A stretch of DNA of 23,022 bases from an uncultured Oscillospiraceae bacterium (lineage in GTDB: Bacteria > Bacillota > Clostridia > Oscillospirales > Oscillospiraceae), in NCBI GenBank assembly GCA_944385065.1, contig CALWVX010000007.1, positions 1-23,022 on the forward strand, in the 5' to 3' direction. The position numbers and the translations under genes are program-made. Each line of letters opens with the position of its first letter. The stretch's first letter is position 1. Under the pieces are notes generated by a model. It saw nothing but the letters and a program-made list of their open reading frames with translations, searched no databases and had not been told where the DNA came from. Positions 13,537 through 19,864 of the stretch are shown piece by piece.

Positions 13537-15194
13537 ATCAGATCTTTGCCCCCTCCTATCTCCCCCCTCAGCTGCGGCAGAGCGCCACCACCCGGGCCAT
13601 GATGGCCGACGTGATGATCGCTCTCGTCCCCGCCCTGGGGATGGCCGTCTATTTCTTCGGCCCCAGAGTGCTCGCCCTGTGCGCCGTCTCCATCACCGCC
13701 TGTGTCTTCTTCGAGTGGCTCTACCGCCGTCTGACCCACCAGTCCAATCCCATCGGCGACCTGTCCGCCTGCGTCACCGGCCTGCTCCTGGCCCTCAGTC
13801 TGCCGGTCAGCTCCCCCTATTGGATTCCCGTGCTGGGGGGCGCCTTCGGCATTGTGGTGGTCAAGCAGTTCTACGGCGGCGTGGGCAAGAACTTCATGAA
13901 CCCGGCCCTGGGCGGCCGCATGCTGGCCGCCACCTTCCCCATGCTCATGACCAACTGGCCCCAGCCTCTCCAGTGGCTGCCCCTGTTGGGGGTGGACGCC
14001 GTGTCCGCCCCCACCCCCCTGTCCTATCTCCACGAGGGCGTTCTGCCTCCCCAGGGGCTGGACCTGCTCTTTCTGGGCGACCGGGGCGGATGTATGGGGG
14101 AGGTCTCCGCCTTTGCCCTGCTGCTGGGCTTTGTCTATCTGCTGCTGCGCCGGGTGATTTCGGCTCGGATCCCCCTGGCCTATCTGGGGACGGCGGCCGC
14201 TCTGTGCCTGATCTTCTACCCGGCCGGGGTCAATCCTCTGGTCTGGACCGCCTATCAGCTGCTCAGCGGGGGTCTGCTCATGGGGGCGATCTTCTTTGCC
14301 ACCGACCCCGCCACCACTCCGGTCACCCCCCGCGGCCAGCTGATGTTCGGCGTGGGCTGCGGCCTGCTGACCATGCTGCTGCGCTACTGCGGCTCCTACC
14401 CTGAGGGAGTGGGCTGGGCGATTCTCACCATGAACTGCATGGTCTGGCTGCTGGACCGGCTGGGCATGCCCCGCCGCTTCGGCGTCAGCCCCTTCACCGT
14501 CACCCGCCGCTGGCTGGACGGAATCCGGGACTCCCTGCTGGAAATCAAGTTTGTCCGCCCCCGCTTCCCCGCCGGTCTGGCCGGGCTTCGGGAGGGCCGG
14601 GCCCCCGGCGAGGTCTATCTGGATACCATCCGCTCTCATGTCAAGACCTTTGCCCCCCTGTTTCTGCTGCTGGCCGGCACCTGCGGCCTACTCACCGGCC
14701 TCCACCTGCTCACGGAACTGGACAGCGCCAGGGCCGAGCTGAGCCAACACCAGGCGCTGTTGTCCCAAGTGATGCCCCAGGCGGACTCCAGCTCCGAAAC
14801 TCCCTATCGGGCCAACGGAGCCATGTCCATCCAGGCCGGCTATACGGATGAAGGAGAGCTGGTGGGCTATTGCGTCGAGGTGCAGAGCCACGGCTTCAGC
14901 GGCGTTATCACCATGGTGGTGGGCGTCAATCTCAACGGAGAGGTCACCGGCGTGGCGGTCACCAGCCACAACGAGACCAGCAGCATCGGCACGCGGGCCA
15001 TGACGCCCGAGGCCCTGAGCCGCTATGTGGGCATGTCGGGCACCATCCGCAGCTCCGGAGACAACTCGGTGGACGCGGTGGCCGGAGCCACCGCCACCTC
15101 CCGCGCCATCACCGCCGGCGTCAACCGCGCGCTGGCCATCGTGGCCAATCTGGATACGGAAGGAGTGGACGAGTATGCGGACGGACAGCCGTAA
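13533..15194 (+). CDS. RnfD-RnfG fusion protein
   Basis: One continuous 553-residue frame carries two normally separate Rnf subunits. Residues 1 to about 330 are RnfD, a multi-helix membrane subunit (TTRAMMADVMIALVPA; NPALGGRMLAATFP; FFATDPATTPVTPRGQ), with covalent-FMN candidate Thr161 in DAVSAPTPL. After a linker, residues about 368-553 are RnfG: a single helix (372-393) and an extracytoplasmic FMN-binding domain whose motif DAVAGATATS gives candidate flavinylated Thr520. The RnfG stretch usually near HxETPGIG reads SHNETSSIG. Both flavinylation motifs deviate slightly from Dxx(S/T)GAT (SAPT and AGAT) but keep the acceptor threonine. An ApbE-type flavin transferase would be needed and is not in the window. 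It overlaps rnfC by four bases; the RnfA-type gene starts 30 nt later. Confidence 0.93.
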   Translation: MNQIFAPSYLPPQLRQSATTRAMMADVMIALVPALGMAVYFFGPRVLALCAVSITACVFFEWLYRRLTHQSNPIGDLSACVTGLLLALSLPVSSPYWIPVLGGAFGIVVVKQFYGGVGKNFMNPALGGRMLAATFPMLMTNWPQPLQWLPLLGVDAVSAPTPLSYLHEGVLPPQGLDLLFLGDRGGCMGEVSAFALLLGFVYLLLRRVISARIPLAYLGTAAALCLIFYPAGVNPLVWTAYQLLSGGLLMGAIFFATDPATTPVTPRGQLMFGVGCGLLTMLLRYCGSYPEGVGWAILTMNCMVWLLDRLGMPRRFGVSPFTVTRRWLDGIRDSLLEIKFVRPRFPAGLAGLREGRAPGEVYLDTIRSHVKTFAPLFLLLAGTCGLLTGLHLLTELDSARAELSQHQALLSQVMPQADSSSETPYRANGAMSIQAGYTDEGELVGYCVEVQSHGFSGVITMVVGVNLNGEVTGVAVTSHNETSSIGTRAMTPEALSRYVGMSGTIRSSGDNSVDAVAGATATSRAITAGVNRALAIVANLDTEGVDEYADGQP

Positions 15195-15224
15195 CGCAGC
15201 CCGCCTGGAGAGGAGGGACGCCCT

Positions 15225-15815
15225 GTGAACGCTGCGCTGGAACTGGCCGGGGTGGCTCTGGCCGCTCTGCTGTCGGAAAACATGGTTCTGGTCTCCTCCA
15301 TGGGGGTGGGCACCGATCGTCTGACGTTTGAGGACCCCCGCCGCGCCCTGCGCACCGGAGCCTGCCTGACCCTGGTCATGGTGCTGGGCGGGCTGTGCGC
15401 CTGGCTGCTGGACCATCTGCTGCTGGGCTTTCTGGGCTGGCAGCACCTGCGCCTGCTGTGCTTTTCCCTGTTGATTCCGGGGCTGGTCGCCGCCCTGCGG
15501 CGGTTCTTCCGGGCCTGCATCCCCCTGTTATCCCAGCGGTGGGACGACAGTCTGGCCACCATCCCCACCAACTGCGCCGCCCTGGGCTCCGCGCTTCTCA
15601 TCACGGAGCGGGGCTATGGACTGCTCACCGCCCTTGTCTTTACTCTGTTCGCCGGGCTCGGCGTCACTCTGGCCGTGGCCAGCTTCGCCAGTCTTCAGAC
15701 GGAGGTGGACCTGGAGCGCTGCCCGCGGTTCTTCCGGGGCATTCCCATCAAAATGATCACCGCCGGCCTGATGGCCATGGGGCTGATGGGCTTTTATGGA
15801 CTGCATCTGTCATAA
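15225..15815 (+). CDS. RnfA-type membrane subunit lacking its first Fe-S cysteine
   Basis: A 196-residue six-helix protein of the RnfA/RnfE/NqrD/NqrE family. The ending RGIPIKMITAGLMAMGLMGF and the middle TNCAALGSALL are RnfA-like rather than RnfE-like. In canonical RnfA the first helix pair holds VLVxFLGxCPF, whose Cys helps bind the intramembrane [2Fe-2S] cluster with RnfE; here the aligned stretch is VLVSSMGVGTD, with Gly29 in place of Cys. The second ligand, Cys117, is kept. The GTG start at 15225 is preceded by GAGAGGAGGG. It is the last gene of the operon, directly followed by a strong terminator, so no rnfE or rnfB follows. Either it pairs with itself or a partner elsewhere, or the cluster is absent. 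Confidence 0.88.
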   Translation: MNAALELAGVALAALLSENMVLVSSMGVGTDRLTFEDPRRALRTGACLTLVMVLGGLCAWLLDHLLLGFLGWQHLRLLCFSLLIPGLVAALRRFFRACIPLLSQRWDDSLATIPTNCAALGSALLITERGYGLLTALVFTLFAGLGVTLAVASFASLQTEVDLERCPRFFRGIPIKMITAGLMAMGLMGFYGLHLS

Positions 15816-15822
15816 GAACATC

Positions 15823-15867
15823 AAAAGCGCGCCGTGAAATCAGAGATTTCACGGCGCGCTTTTCCCT
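15823..15867. terminator. Bidirectional terminator ending the rnf operon and the DUF1540 gene
   Basis: A perfect 19-bp stem (15823-15841 with 15845-15863) with an AGA loop has AAAA at one base and TTTT at the other, so it can act on both strands. It lies 8 nt after the RnfA-type stop codon and 7-12 nt after the minus-strand DUF1540 stop. Confidence 0.92.
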
Positions 15868-15874
15868 TCTGCCG

Positions 15875-16054
15875 TCAGCGGGCGCCCAGCTTGAACGAGG
15901 CGCACTCGGTCCCCTCGCACTGGGTGGGGGCGGTGCGGGAGCAGCCCACCTTGATGGAGTCCAGGGAACAGCAGTTCTGAGGACCGTTGTGGTAGGCGCA
16001 GGTGTCCACCGAACAGTGGATGCTGGTGTTGCAGGACTTGTTGTTGTTCATCAT
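15875..16054 (-). CDS. DUF1540-type cysteine-rich miniprotein
   Basis: A 59-residue protein beginning MMNNNKSCNTSIHCSVDTCA with eight cysteines (8, 14, 19, 28, 29, 38, 46, 51) and the signature IHCSVDTCAYHNGPQNCCSLDSIKV, which fits the DUF1540 pattern (CxVxxCxY...CxLxxIxV). The cysteines probably bind a metal or form disulfides; the function of the family is not established. GGAGGG lies 6 nt before the ATG at 16054; a second ATG follows at once. A promoter matching forespore sigma-G lies at 16083-16112, suggesting a spore-associated protein. It is downstream of the membrane protein gene and may also be read through from it. Confidence 0.85.
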   Translation of the reverse strand: MMNNNKSCNTSIHCSVDTCAYHNGPQNCCSLDSIKVGCSRTAPTQCEGTECASFKLGAR

Positions 16055-16082
16055 ACAAAACCCTCCTTCTGTGGGATGGCTT

Positions 16083-16112
16083 TAGTATGCTCCGCTCGGT
16101 CCGGTCTCATTC
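16083..16112 (-). promoter_or_regulatory. Sigma-G-like (forespore) promoter of the DUF1540 gene
   Basis: On the minus strand GAATG (16112-16108), 18 nt, then CATACTA (16089-16083) matches the sigma-G consensus GMATR-N17/18-CATNHTA at every defined position. The start would be near 16076, about 22 nt before the ATG. No sigma-A promoter is visible here. Confidence 0.55.
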
Positions 16113-17012
16113 CGGCCGAGGGCCGGATGATTCGGTTTTTTTCGCTTTGCTCTCTTCCGCGGATTCGGGGTACAGGCCCACGTCCTCCGGCAGCACGTCC
16201 ACCACGCGGGGAATAAAGCGGCTGGCAAAACCGCCTCTGCCCCGGTTTTTCACATAAAAGTAGCCGATAACCGAGAACACCACCGCCCCCACAAAGTTGA
16301 CGGCCAAATCCTTCATGGTGTCCAGAATCCCCACATCCAGATAGCCCCCCAGACCCAGGGAAATCTCCTCCCCGGCCTCGGTCACGACCAGCACATCCAC
16401 AATGTCCCGAATGATTACCGGATTATTCCCGCCGGTTGGGTCCAGCATGACGGAAGAGATATTCTGCACCACGGCGTCCTTCTGCATGTCCAGCAGAAAC
16501 AGCTGATCCATGGCGCACTCAAAGAACTCCCACACCACGCCCACCGTCATGGAGAAGCAGAACGCCGCGATCGCCATATAGACCGGGGAGAGGGACAGGG
16601 AGATCCGCTCGTGGCGGTTGCACAGGTCCACCAGGGCAAAGCCGATGGCGGCGCACAAAAAGCCGTTCAGGGTGTGCAGAATGGTGTCCCAGCCGCGGAA
16701 GGTGGTATAAAAAGAGCTGATCTCTCCCAGAATCTCCGCGGAAAAAATGAACAGCAGAATGATGATCTCCATGGTATTGGGCAGGTCCACCATCAGGGCC
16801 CGCTCCAAAATGGTGGGCAGCAGAAAGAGCACCAGCGTCAGCAGGCACAGGAACACACTCTCATAGTTGCCGTTGAAAAACTGGGCGATCATAACCGCAA
16901 TCACCAGAAACCGCAGCAGCACATACACGGTCGCCACCACTCCCTTGCGGCGCAGGGCGGACCGGGCGGTCCGCAGGATATGGCCCAGTCCTCTCTTTTC
17001 CCGTCGCTCCAT
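16107..17012 (-). CDS. Six-helix integral membrane protein, function unknown
   Basis: A 301-residue membrane protein with helices near 26-46, 50-67, 80-98, 113-131, 143-163 and 235-254, a basic N-terminus and an acidic/lysine-rich cytoplasmic tail. The conserved-looking features are RGWDTILHTLNGFLCA (107-121) and VVWEFFECAMD (159-169). The His in LHTLxGF and the Glu pair in WEFFE recall the DUF2238/YjdF membrane family, but this is tentative. Residues about 180-230 form a non-membrane insertion (MLDPTGGNNPVIIRDIVDVL). The ATG at 17012 has AAGGAGG 7 nt upstream, and the sigma-A promoter at 17046-17074 rules out longer forms. The DUF1540 gene follows on the same strand. Confidence 0.8.
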   Translation of the reverse strand: MERREKRGLGHILRTARSALRRKGVVATVYVLLRFLVIAVMIAQFFNGNYESVFLCLLTLVLFLLPTILERALMVDLPNTMEIIILLFIFSAEILGEISSFYTTFRGWDTILHTLNGFLCAAIGFALVDLCNRHERISLSLSPVYMAIAAFCFSMTVGVVWEFFECAMDQLFLLDMQKDAVVQNISSVMLDPTGGNNPVIIRDIVDVLVVTEAGEEISLGLGGYLDVGILDTMKDLAVNFVGAVVFSVIGYFYVKNRGRGGFASRFIPRVVDVLPEDVGLYPESAEESKAKKTESSGPRPE

Positions 17013-17024
17013 GGCGCCCCCTCC

Positions 17025-17053
17025 TTGTCTGTCTTTCATGAATTCAGTATAGG
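17025..17053 (+). promoter_or_regulatory. Possible promoter of the small protein gene at 17119
   Basis: -35 TTGTCT (17025-17030), 17 nt, -10 TATAGG (17048-17053). It is weaker than the others (four of six matches in each box) and its -10 overlaps the -10 of the divergent promoter at 17046-17074. Confidence 0.4.
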
Positions 17054-17074
17054 GGACGGGTCCGGGAAAGTCAA
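17046..17074 (-). promoter_or_regulatory. Sigma-A promoter of the six-helix membrane protein gene
   Basis: Minus strand -35 TTGACT (17074-17069), 17 nt, -10 TATACT (17051-17046): two near-consensus boxes at ideal spacing, with the start near 17039 and the ATG at 17012. Confidence 0.88.
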
Positions 17075-17118
17075 GAGCGGGTCCGCTCCCGCATAGACTG
17101 CTCCGGAGGTGAATGTTC

Positions 17119-17331
17119 ATGGATCTTCGCAACCGGACTATTACAGTGGGAGAGCTGCTGGACAACCCGAAATCCCGGGCAGTGTTCCAGCGCCGCTTCG
17201 GCAAATTCCTGCGCCACCCGCTGGTCGGGGCCGCCCGCACCCTCACCCTGGCCCAGCTGGCCGAGATGGCGGCGGTCTATCTGCCGCAAAAAACCATTCA
17301 GGATACCATTCGGGAGCTGGAATCCCTCTGA
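17119..17331 (+). CDS. Small conserved-looking helical protein, function unknown
   Basis: A 70-residue soluble protein beginning MDLRNRTITVGELLDNPKSR and ending QKTIQDTIRELESL, predicted almost wholly helical. GGAGGT at 17105-17110 is 8 nt from the ATG at 17119; the ATG at 17113 is too close to the ribosome site. The pattern T-[IV]-x-[DE]-L-[LM]-D-N-P followed by a conserved-size helical stretch resembles a short C-terminal module seen on some clostridial hydrolases; here it stands alone. It is divergent from the membrane protein gene. That similarity is from memory and not verified. Confidence 0.7.
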   Translation: MDLRNRTITVGELLDNPKSRAVFQRRFGKFLRHPLVGAARTLTLAQLAEMAAVYLPQKTIQDTIRELESL

Positions 17332-17341
17332 CCTCGGGTGG

Positions 17342-17372
17342 GCGCCCCCTTCCGCAGCCCAGAAGGGGGCGC
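17342..17372 (+). terminator. Stable hairpin after the small protein gene
   Basis: Perfect 11-bp arms 17342-17352 and 17362-17372 around a 9-nt loop, 10 nt after the stop codon. No T-tract follows, so termination is probable from position only. Confidence 0.45.
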
Positions 17373-17408
17373 TCGTCCGGAAAAGCGCAAATTCTCCCCG
17401 GGAATGGG

Positions 17409-17437
17409 TTGTCAGGCGGGGAATTTTCGGCTACAAT
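17409..17437 (+). promoter_or_regulatory. Sigma-A promoter of pgeF and the SBP gene
   Basis: -35 TTGTCA (17409-17414), 17 nt, -10 TACAAT (17432-17437). The start near 17444 leaves about 26 nt to the pgeF ATG, which excludes the in-frame GTG at 17455 as a useful start because it overlaps the ribosome site. Confidence 0.85.
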
Positions 17438-17469
17438 GAGTTTGTGACTTTACAGTGGGAGGAACTGCC

Positions 17470-18282
17470 ATGGACATCACCCTGCGCCGGGACGGAGCCG
17501 TCCCCTTTTTTGCCTGTGACGACCCGGCGTGGCGCGGGGCGGCCCACGGCTTCTCCACCCGTCTGGGGGGAGTATCCCCCGCCCCCTGGGACAGCCTGAA
17601 TCTGGGCGCCGGGCGTGGGGACGAGCCGGCCCGGGTGGCCGAAAATTTCCGCCGGTTCTGCGCGGCGGTGGGGGCCGATCCGGACGCGCTGGTGAAAAAC
17701 CACCAGGTCCACAGCAGTGTGATCCGGAGGGTGGACCGCTCCGACTGCCTGCCCGACCCGTCTTCCCCCGGCGTTCAGGAGGCGGACGGGCTGATCACCG
17801 ACCGGCCGGGCGTCTGTCTGACCATCTTCTCCGGGGACTGTATTCCCATCCTGCTCTATGATCCGGTCCGCCGGTGCGTTGCCGCCGCCCACGCGGGCTG
17901 GCGGGGAACGGCGGCCGGCATTGCCGCCCGGGCGGCGGAGGCTATGATCCGGGATTACGGCTGTGACCCCGACCACATTCTGGCCGCCATCGGCCCCGGC
18001 ATCGGCCCCTGCTGCTTTGAAACGCACGCCGACGTGCCCGACGGTCTCCGGGCCGGTCTGGGCGCCGATGCGGACCCATGGATCCGCCCCCTCCCCGGCG
18101 GGGAAAAATTTCTGGTGGACCTGAAGGGGGCCAACGCCCGCTTTCTGGAACGCGCCGGCCTGTCCCCCGCCCATATCGCCCTGTGTTCCGCCTGCACCGC
18201 CTGCCAGAGCGACCTGTTCTGGTCCCACCGGAAGCTGGGGAGCCGCCGGGGCAGTATGGCCTCCGTCATCCAACTGATCTGA
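17470..18282 (+). CDS. pgeF: Peptidoglycan editing factor / purine nucleoside phosphorylase-like PgeF
   Basis: PgeF (YfiH/YlmD, laccase-domain family) is reported to prevent L-Ser misincorporation into the peptidoglycan stem peptide and has purine nucleoside phosphorylase and deaminase activity in vitro. The 270-residue protein has the full metal site: His81 in NHQVHSS, Cys124 in TIFSGDCIPILL, and His141 in AAAHAGWRGT, plus EADGLIT and the GPGIGPCCFE loop. The ATG at 17470 has GGAGG about 8 nt upstream. It is first in a two-gene unit; the substrate-binding protein starts 16 nt after its stop. No unusual residues were seen. Confidence 0.94.
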   Translation: MDITLRRDGAVPFFACDDPAWRGAAHGFSTRLGGVSPAPWDSLNLGAGRGDEPARVAENFRRFCAAVGADPDALVKNHQVHSSVIRRVDRSDCLPDPSSPGVQEADGLITDRPGVCLTIFSGDCIPILLYDPVRRCVAAAHAGWRGTAAGIAARAAEAMIRDYGCDPDHILAAIGPGIGPCCFETHADVPDGLRAGLGADADPWIRPLPGGEKFLVDLKGANARFLERAGLSPAHIALCSACTACQSDLFWSHRKLGSRRGSMASVIQLI

Positions 18283-18298
18283 TTCAAGAGGAGCGCTC

Positions 18299-19810
18299 AT
18301 GAAACGACTGTCCTCTCTTTTTCTCTGCATCACCCTGCTTTTTTCTCTGTCCGCCTGCGGCGAAGGCGGCGTCTCCCCCCCTTCGGGCTCGTCTTCTCAG
18401 ACCGATGATCCGCTCCCGGCGGAGGAGACCGTCCCCTTTACCCTGCCTGTCTTTCTGGACTTCAGCCTGCACCCTGTTCTGGGGGCCAACCGGGCCAATC
18501 TGACCCTCTCCCCCCTGCTGTATGAGAGTCTTTTCCTGGTGGACGAGCAGTTTCAGGCCGTCCCCGTGCTGTGCCAGACCTACTCCGCCAGTGAGGACAT
18601 GCTGGTGTGGACCTTCACGCTGCGCGCCGGGATCACCTTTTCCAACGGAGAACCGCTTAACGCTCAGTCTGTGGCCGCCGCGCTGGAGCTGGCCCGCCGG
18701 GAGGACAGCCGATACGCCTCCCGCCTGGCCGACGTGTCCTCCATCTCCATCAGCGAGGAGGACAATCTCACCCTCACCATTACGCTGACCCGGCCCAACG
18801 GCAGCCTCCCCCTCCTGCTGGATATTCCCATCGCCCTGGGCGAAGGGGACAGGCCCCTGGGCACCGGCCCCTACGTGCTGTCCGGCGGAGGGGACGGGCT
18901 TGCCCTCTCCCGGCGGGACGACTGGTGGCAGGGAATTCAGCTCCCCCTGGAGGAGATTCCGCTGTACCATGTGGCGCGCAGCGACGAGCTGATCTACGCC
19001 TTCGACGCGGGCAACATCTCCCTGCTGGATGTGGACCTGATGGCCACCAACGCCCTGGGCTACGGGGGCAACTATCAGGCCTGGGACTATGCCACCACCG
19101 ATCTGGTCTATCTCGGCTTCAACACCCGGACCGGACCGTGCCGCGACGCCCAGGTGCGTCACGCCCTGGCCCGGGCCGTGGATCGGCTCCCCCTGGTACA
19201 GACGGTCTATGCCAGCCACGCGGTCCCCTCCTCCCTCCCGGTCCACCCGGACAGCCCCCTGTACAGCCAGGCGGCCGCCGATCAGCTGGACTATGCCCCG
19301 GAGGAGCTGGCCGGCCAGCTGGCCGATCTCGGTCTGGAGGGACAGACCCTCACCCTGCTGGTCAACCGGGAAAATGAGGCCAAAACGTCCGCCGCCCAGC
19401 TGATCGCCTATCAGCTGGAGTCCACCGGCCTGACCGTGCAGGTGGAGCAGCTGTCCTTTGAGGAGTATACCACCGCCCTGGCCGCCGGCAGCTTTGACCT
19501 GTATCTCGGGGAGACGGTGCTCACGGCCGATTTTGACCTGTCCCACCTTCTGTCCTCCGCGGGCAGTCTCAATTACGGGGGCTGGACGGCCACCGCCGCC
19601 GACGCCCTGCTGTCTGTGCTCCGCGCCGCCCCGGAGGCGGAGCGCCCCCGGGCCGCCGCGGATCTGTTCGCCTATCTGGAGCAGGAGGTCCCCATCGTCC
19701 CCCTGCTGTTCAAAAACGGTTCGGTGCTCACCCAATGGGGGCGGGTGTCCGGGCTGAATCCAATCCGCAGCAACGTCTTTTACCAATTTGAAAACTGGAC
19801 CGTCTCATAA
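18299..19810 (+). CDS. Peptide/nickel-type ABC substrate-binding lipoprotein, orphan
   Basis: A 503-residue family-5 solute-binding protein (DppA/OppA/NikA type). The N-terminus is a lipoprotein signal with lipobox LSAC and acylated Cys20. The core shows LSPLLYESLFLVDEQFQAVP, WTFTLRAGITFSNGEPLNAQ (family F.LR.gvkF.dG..l.A.DV), TGPYVL, and VRHALARAVDRLPLVQTVY (family VR.Al..AiDr). Such proteins capture peptides, nickel complexes or other solutes for an ABC importer. No permease or ATPase gene is nearby, so it must dock with a transporter encoded elsewhere, or serve in sensing. It follows pgeF by 16 nt; a link to recycling of wall peptides is possible but only suggested by position. GAGGAG precedes the ATG by 5 nt. 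Confidence 0.92.
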   Translation: MKRLSSLFLCITLLFSLSACGEGGVSPPSGSSSQTDDPLPAEETVPFTLPVFLDFSLHPVLGANRANLTLSPLLYESLFLVDEQFQAVPVLCQTYSASEDMLVWTFTLRAGITFSNGEPLNAQSVAAALELARREDSRYASRLADVSSISISEEDNLTLTITLTRPNGSLPLLLDIPIALGEGDRPLGTGPYVLSGGGDGLALSRRDDWWQGIQLPLEEIPLYHVARSDELIYAFDAGNISLLDVDLMATNALGYGGNYQAWDYATTDLVYLGFNTRTGPCRDAQVRHALARAVDRLPLVQTVYASHAVPSSLPVHPDSPLYSQAAADQLDYAPEELAGQLADLGLEGQTLTLLVNRENEAKTSAAQLIAYQLESTGLTVQVEQLSFEEYTTALAAGSFDLYLGETVLTADFDLSHLLSSAGSLNYGGWTATAADALLSVLRAAPEAERPRAAADLFAYLEQEVPIVPLLFKNGSVLTQWGRVSGLNPIRSNVFYQFENWTVS

Positions 19811-19864
19811 CCCACCCGCGGCCGCCCGGCCCGGGGAGACAAACCAAAAGGGAGGAATCGAGAG

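Noticed and set aside
13533..15194. RnfD and RnfG as two genes merged by a sequencing error
   Set aside because: The frame is continuous, with a linker and a normal RnfG membrane helix; no internal ribosome site plus start near the RnfG N-terminus was convincing.
15225..15815. This subunit as RnfE rather than RnfA
   Set aside because: ITAGLMAMGLMGF and TNCAALGSALL match the RnfA pattern; RnfE usually has a NCxxLGRAEAFA-type segment here, which is absent.
15849..16058. Minus-strand frame beginning MYDEQQQVLQ
   Set aside because: It is an out-of-frame reading of the DUF1540 gene, which has the better ribosome-site spacing and the conserved cysteines.
18284..19786. Minus-strand open frame (500 codons) opposite the substrate-binding lipoprotein
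   Set aside because: Antisense shadow rich in Gly, Gln and Val; the plus strand has a lipobox and the family-5 solute-binding motifs.
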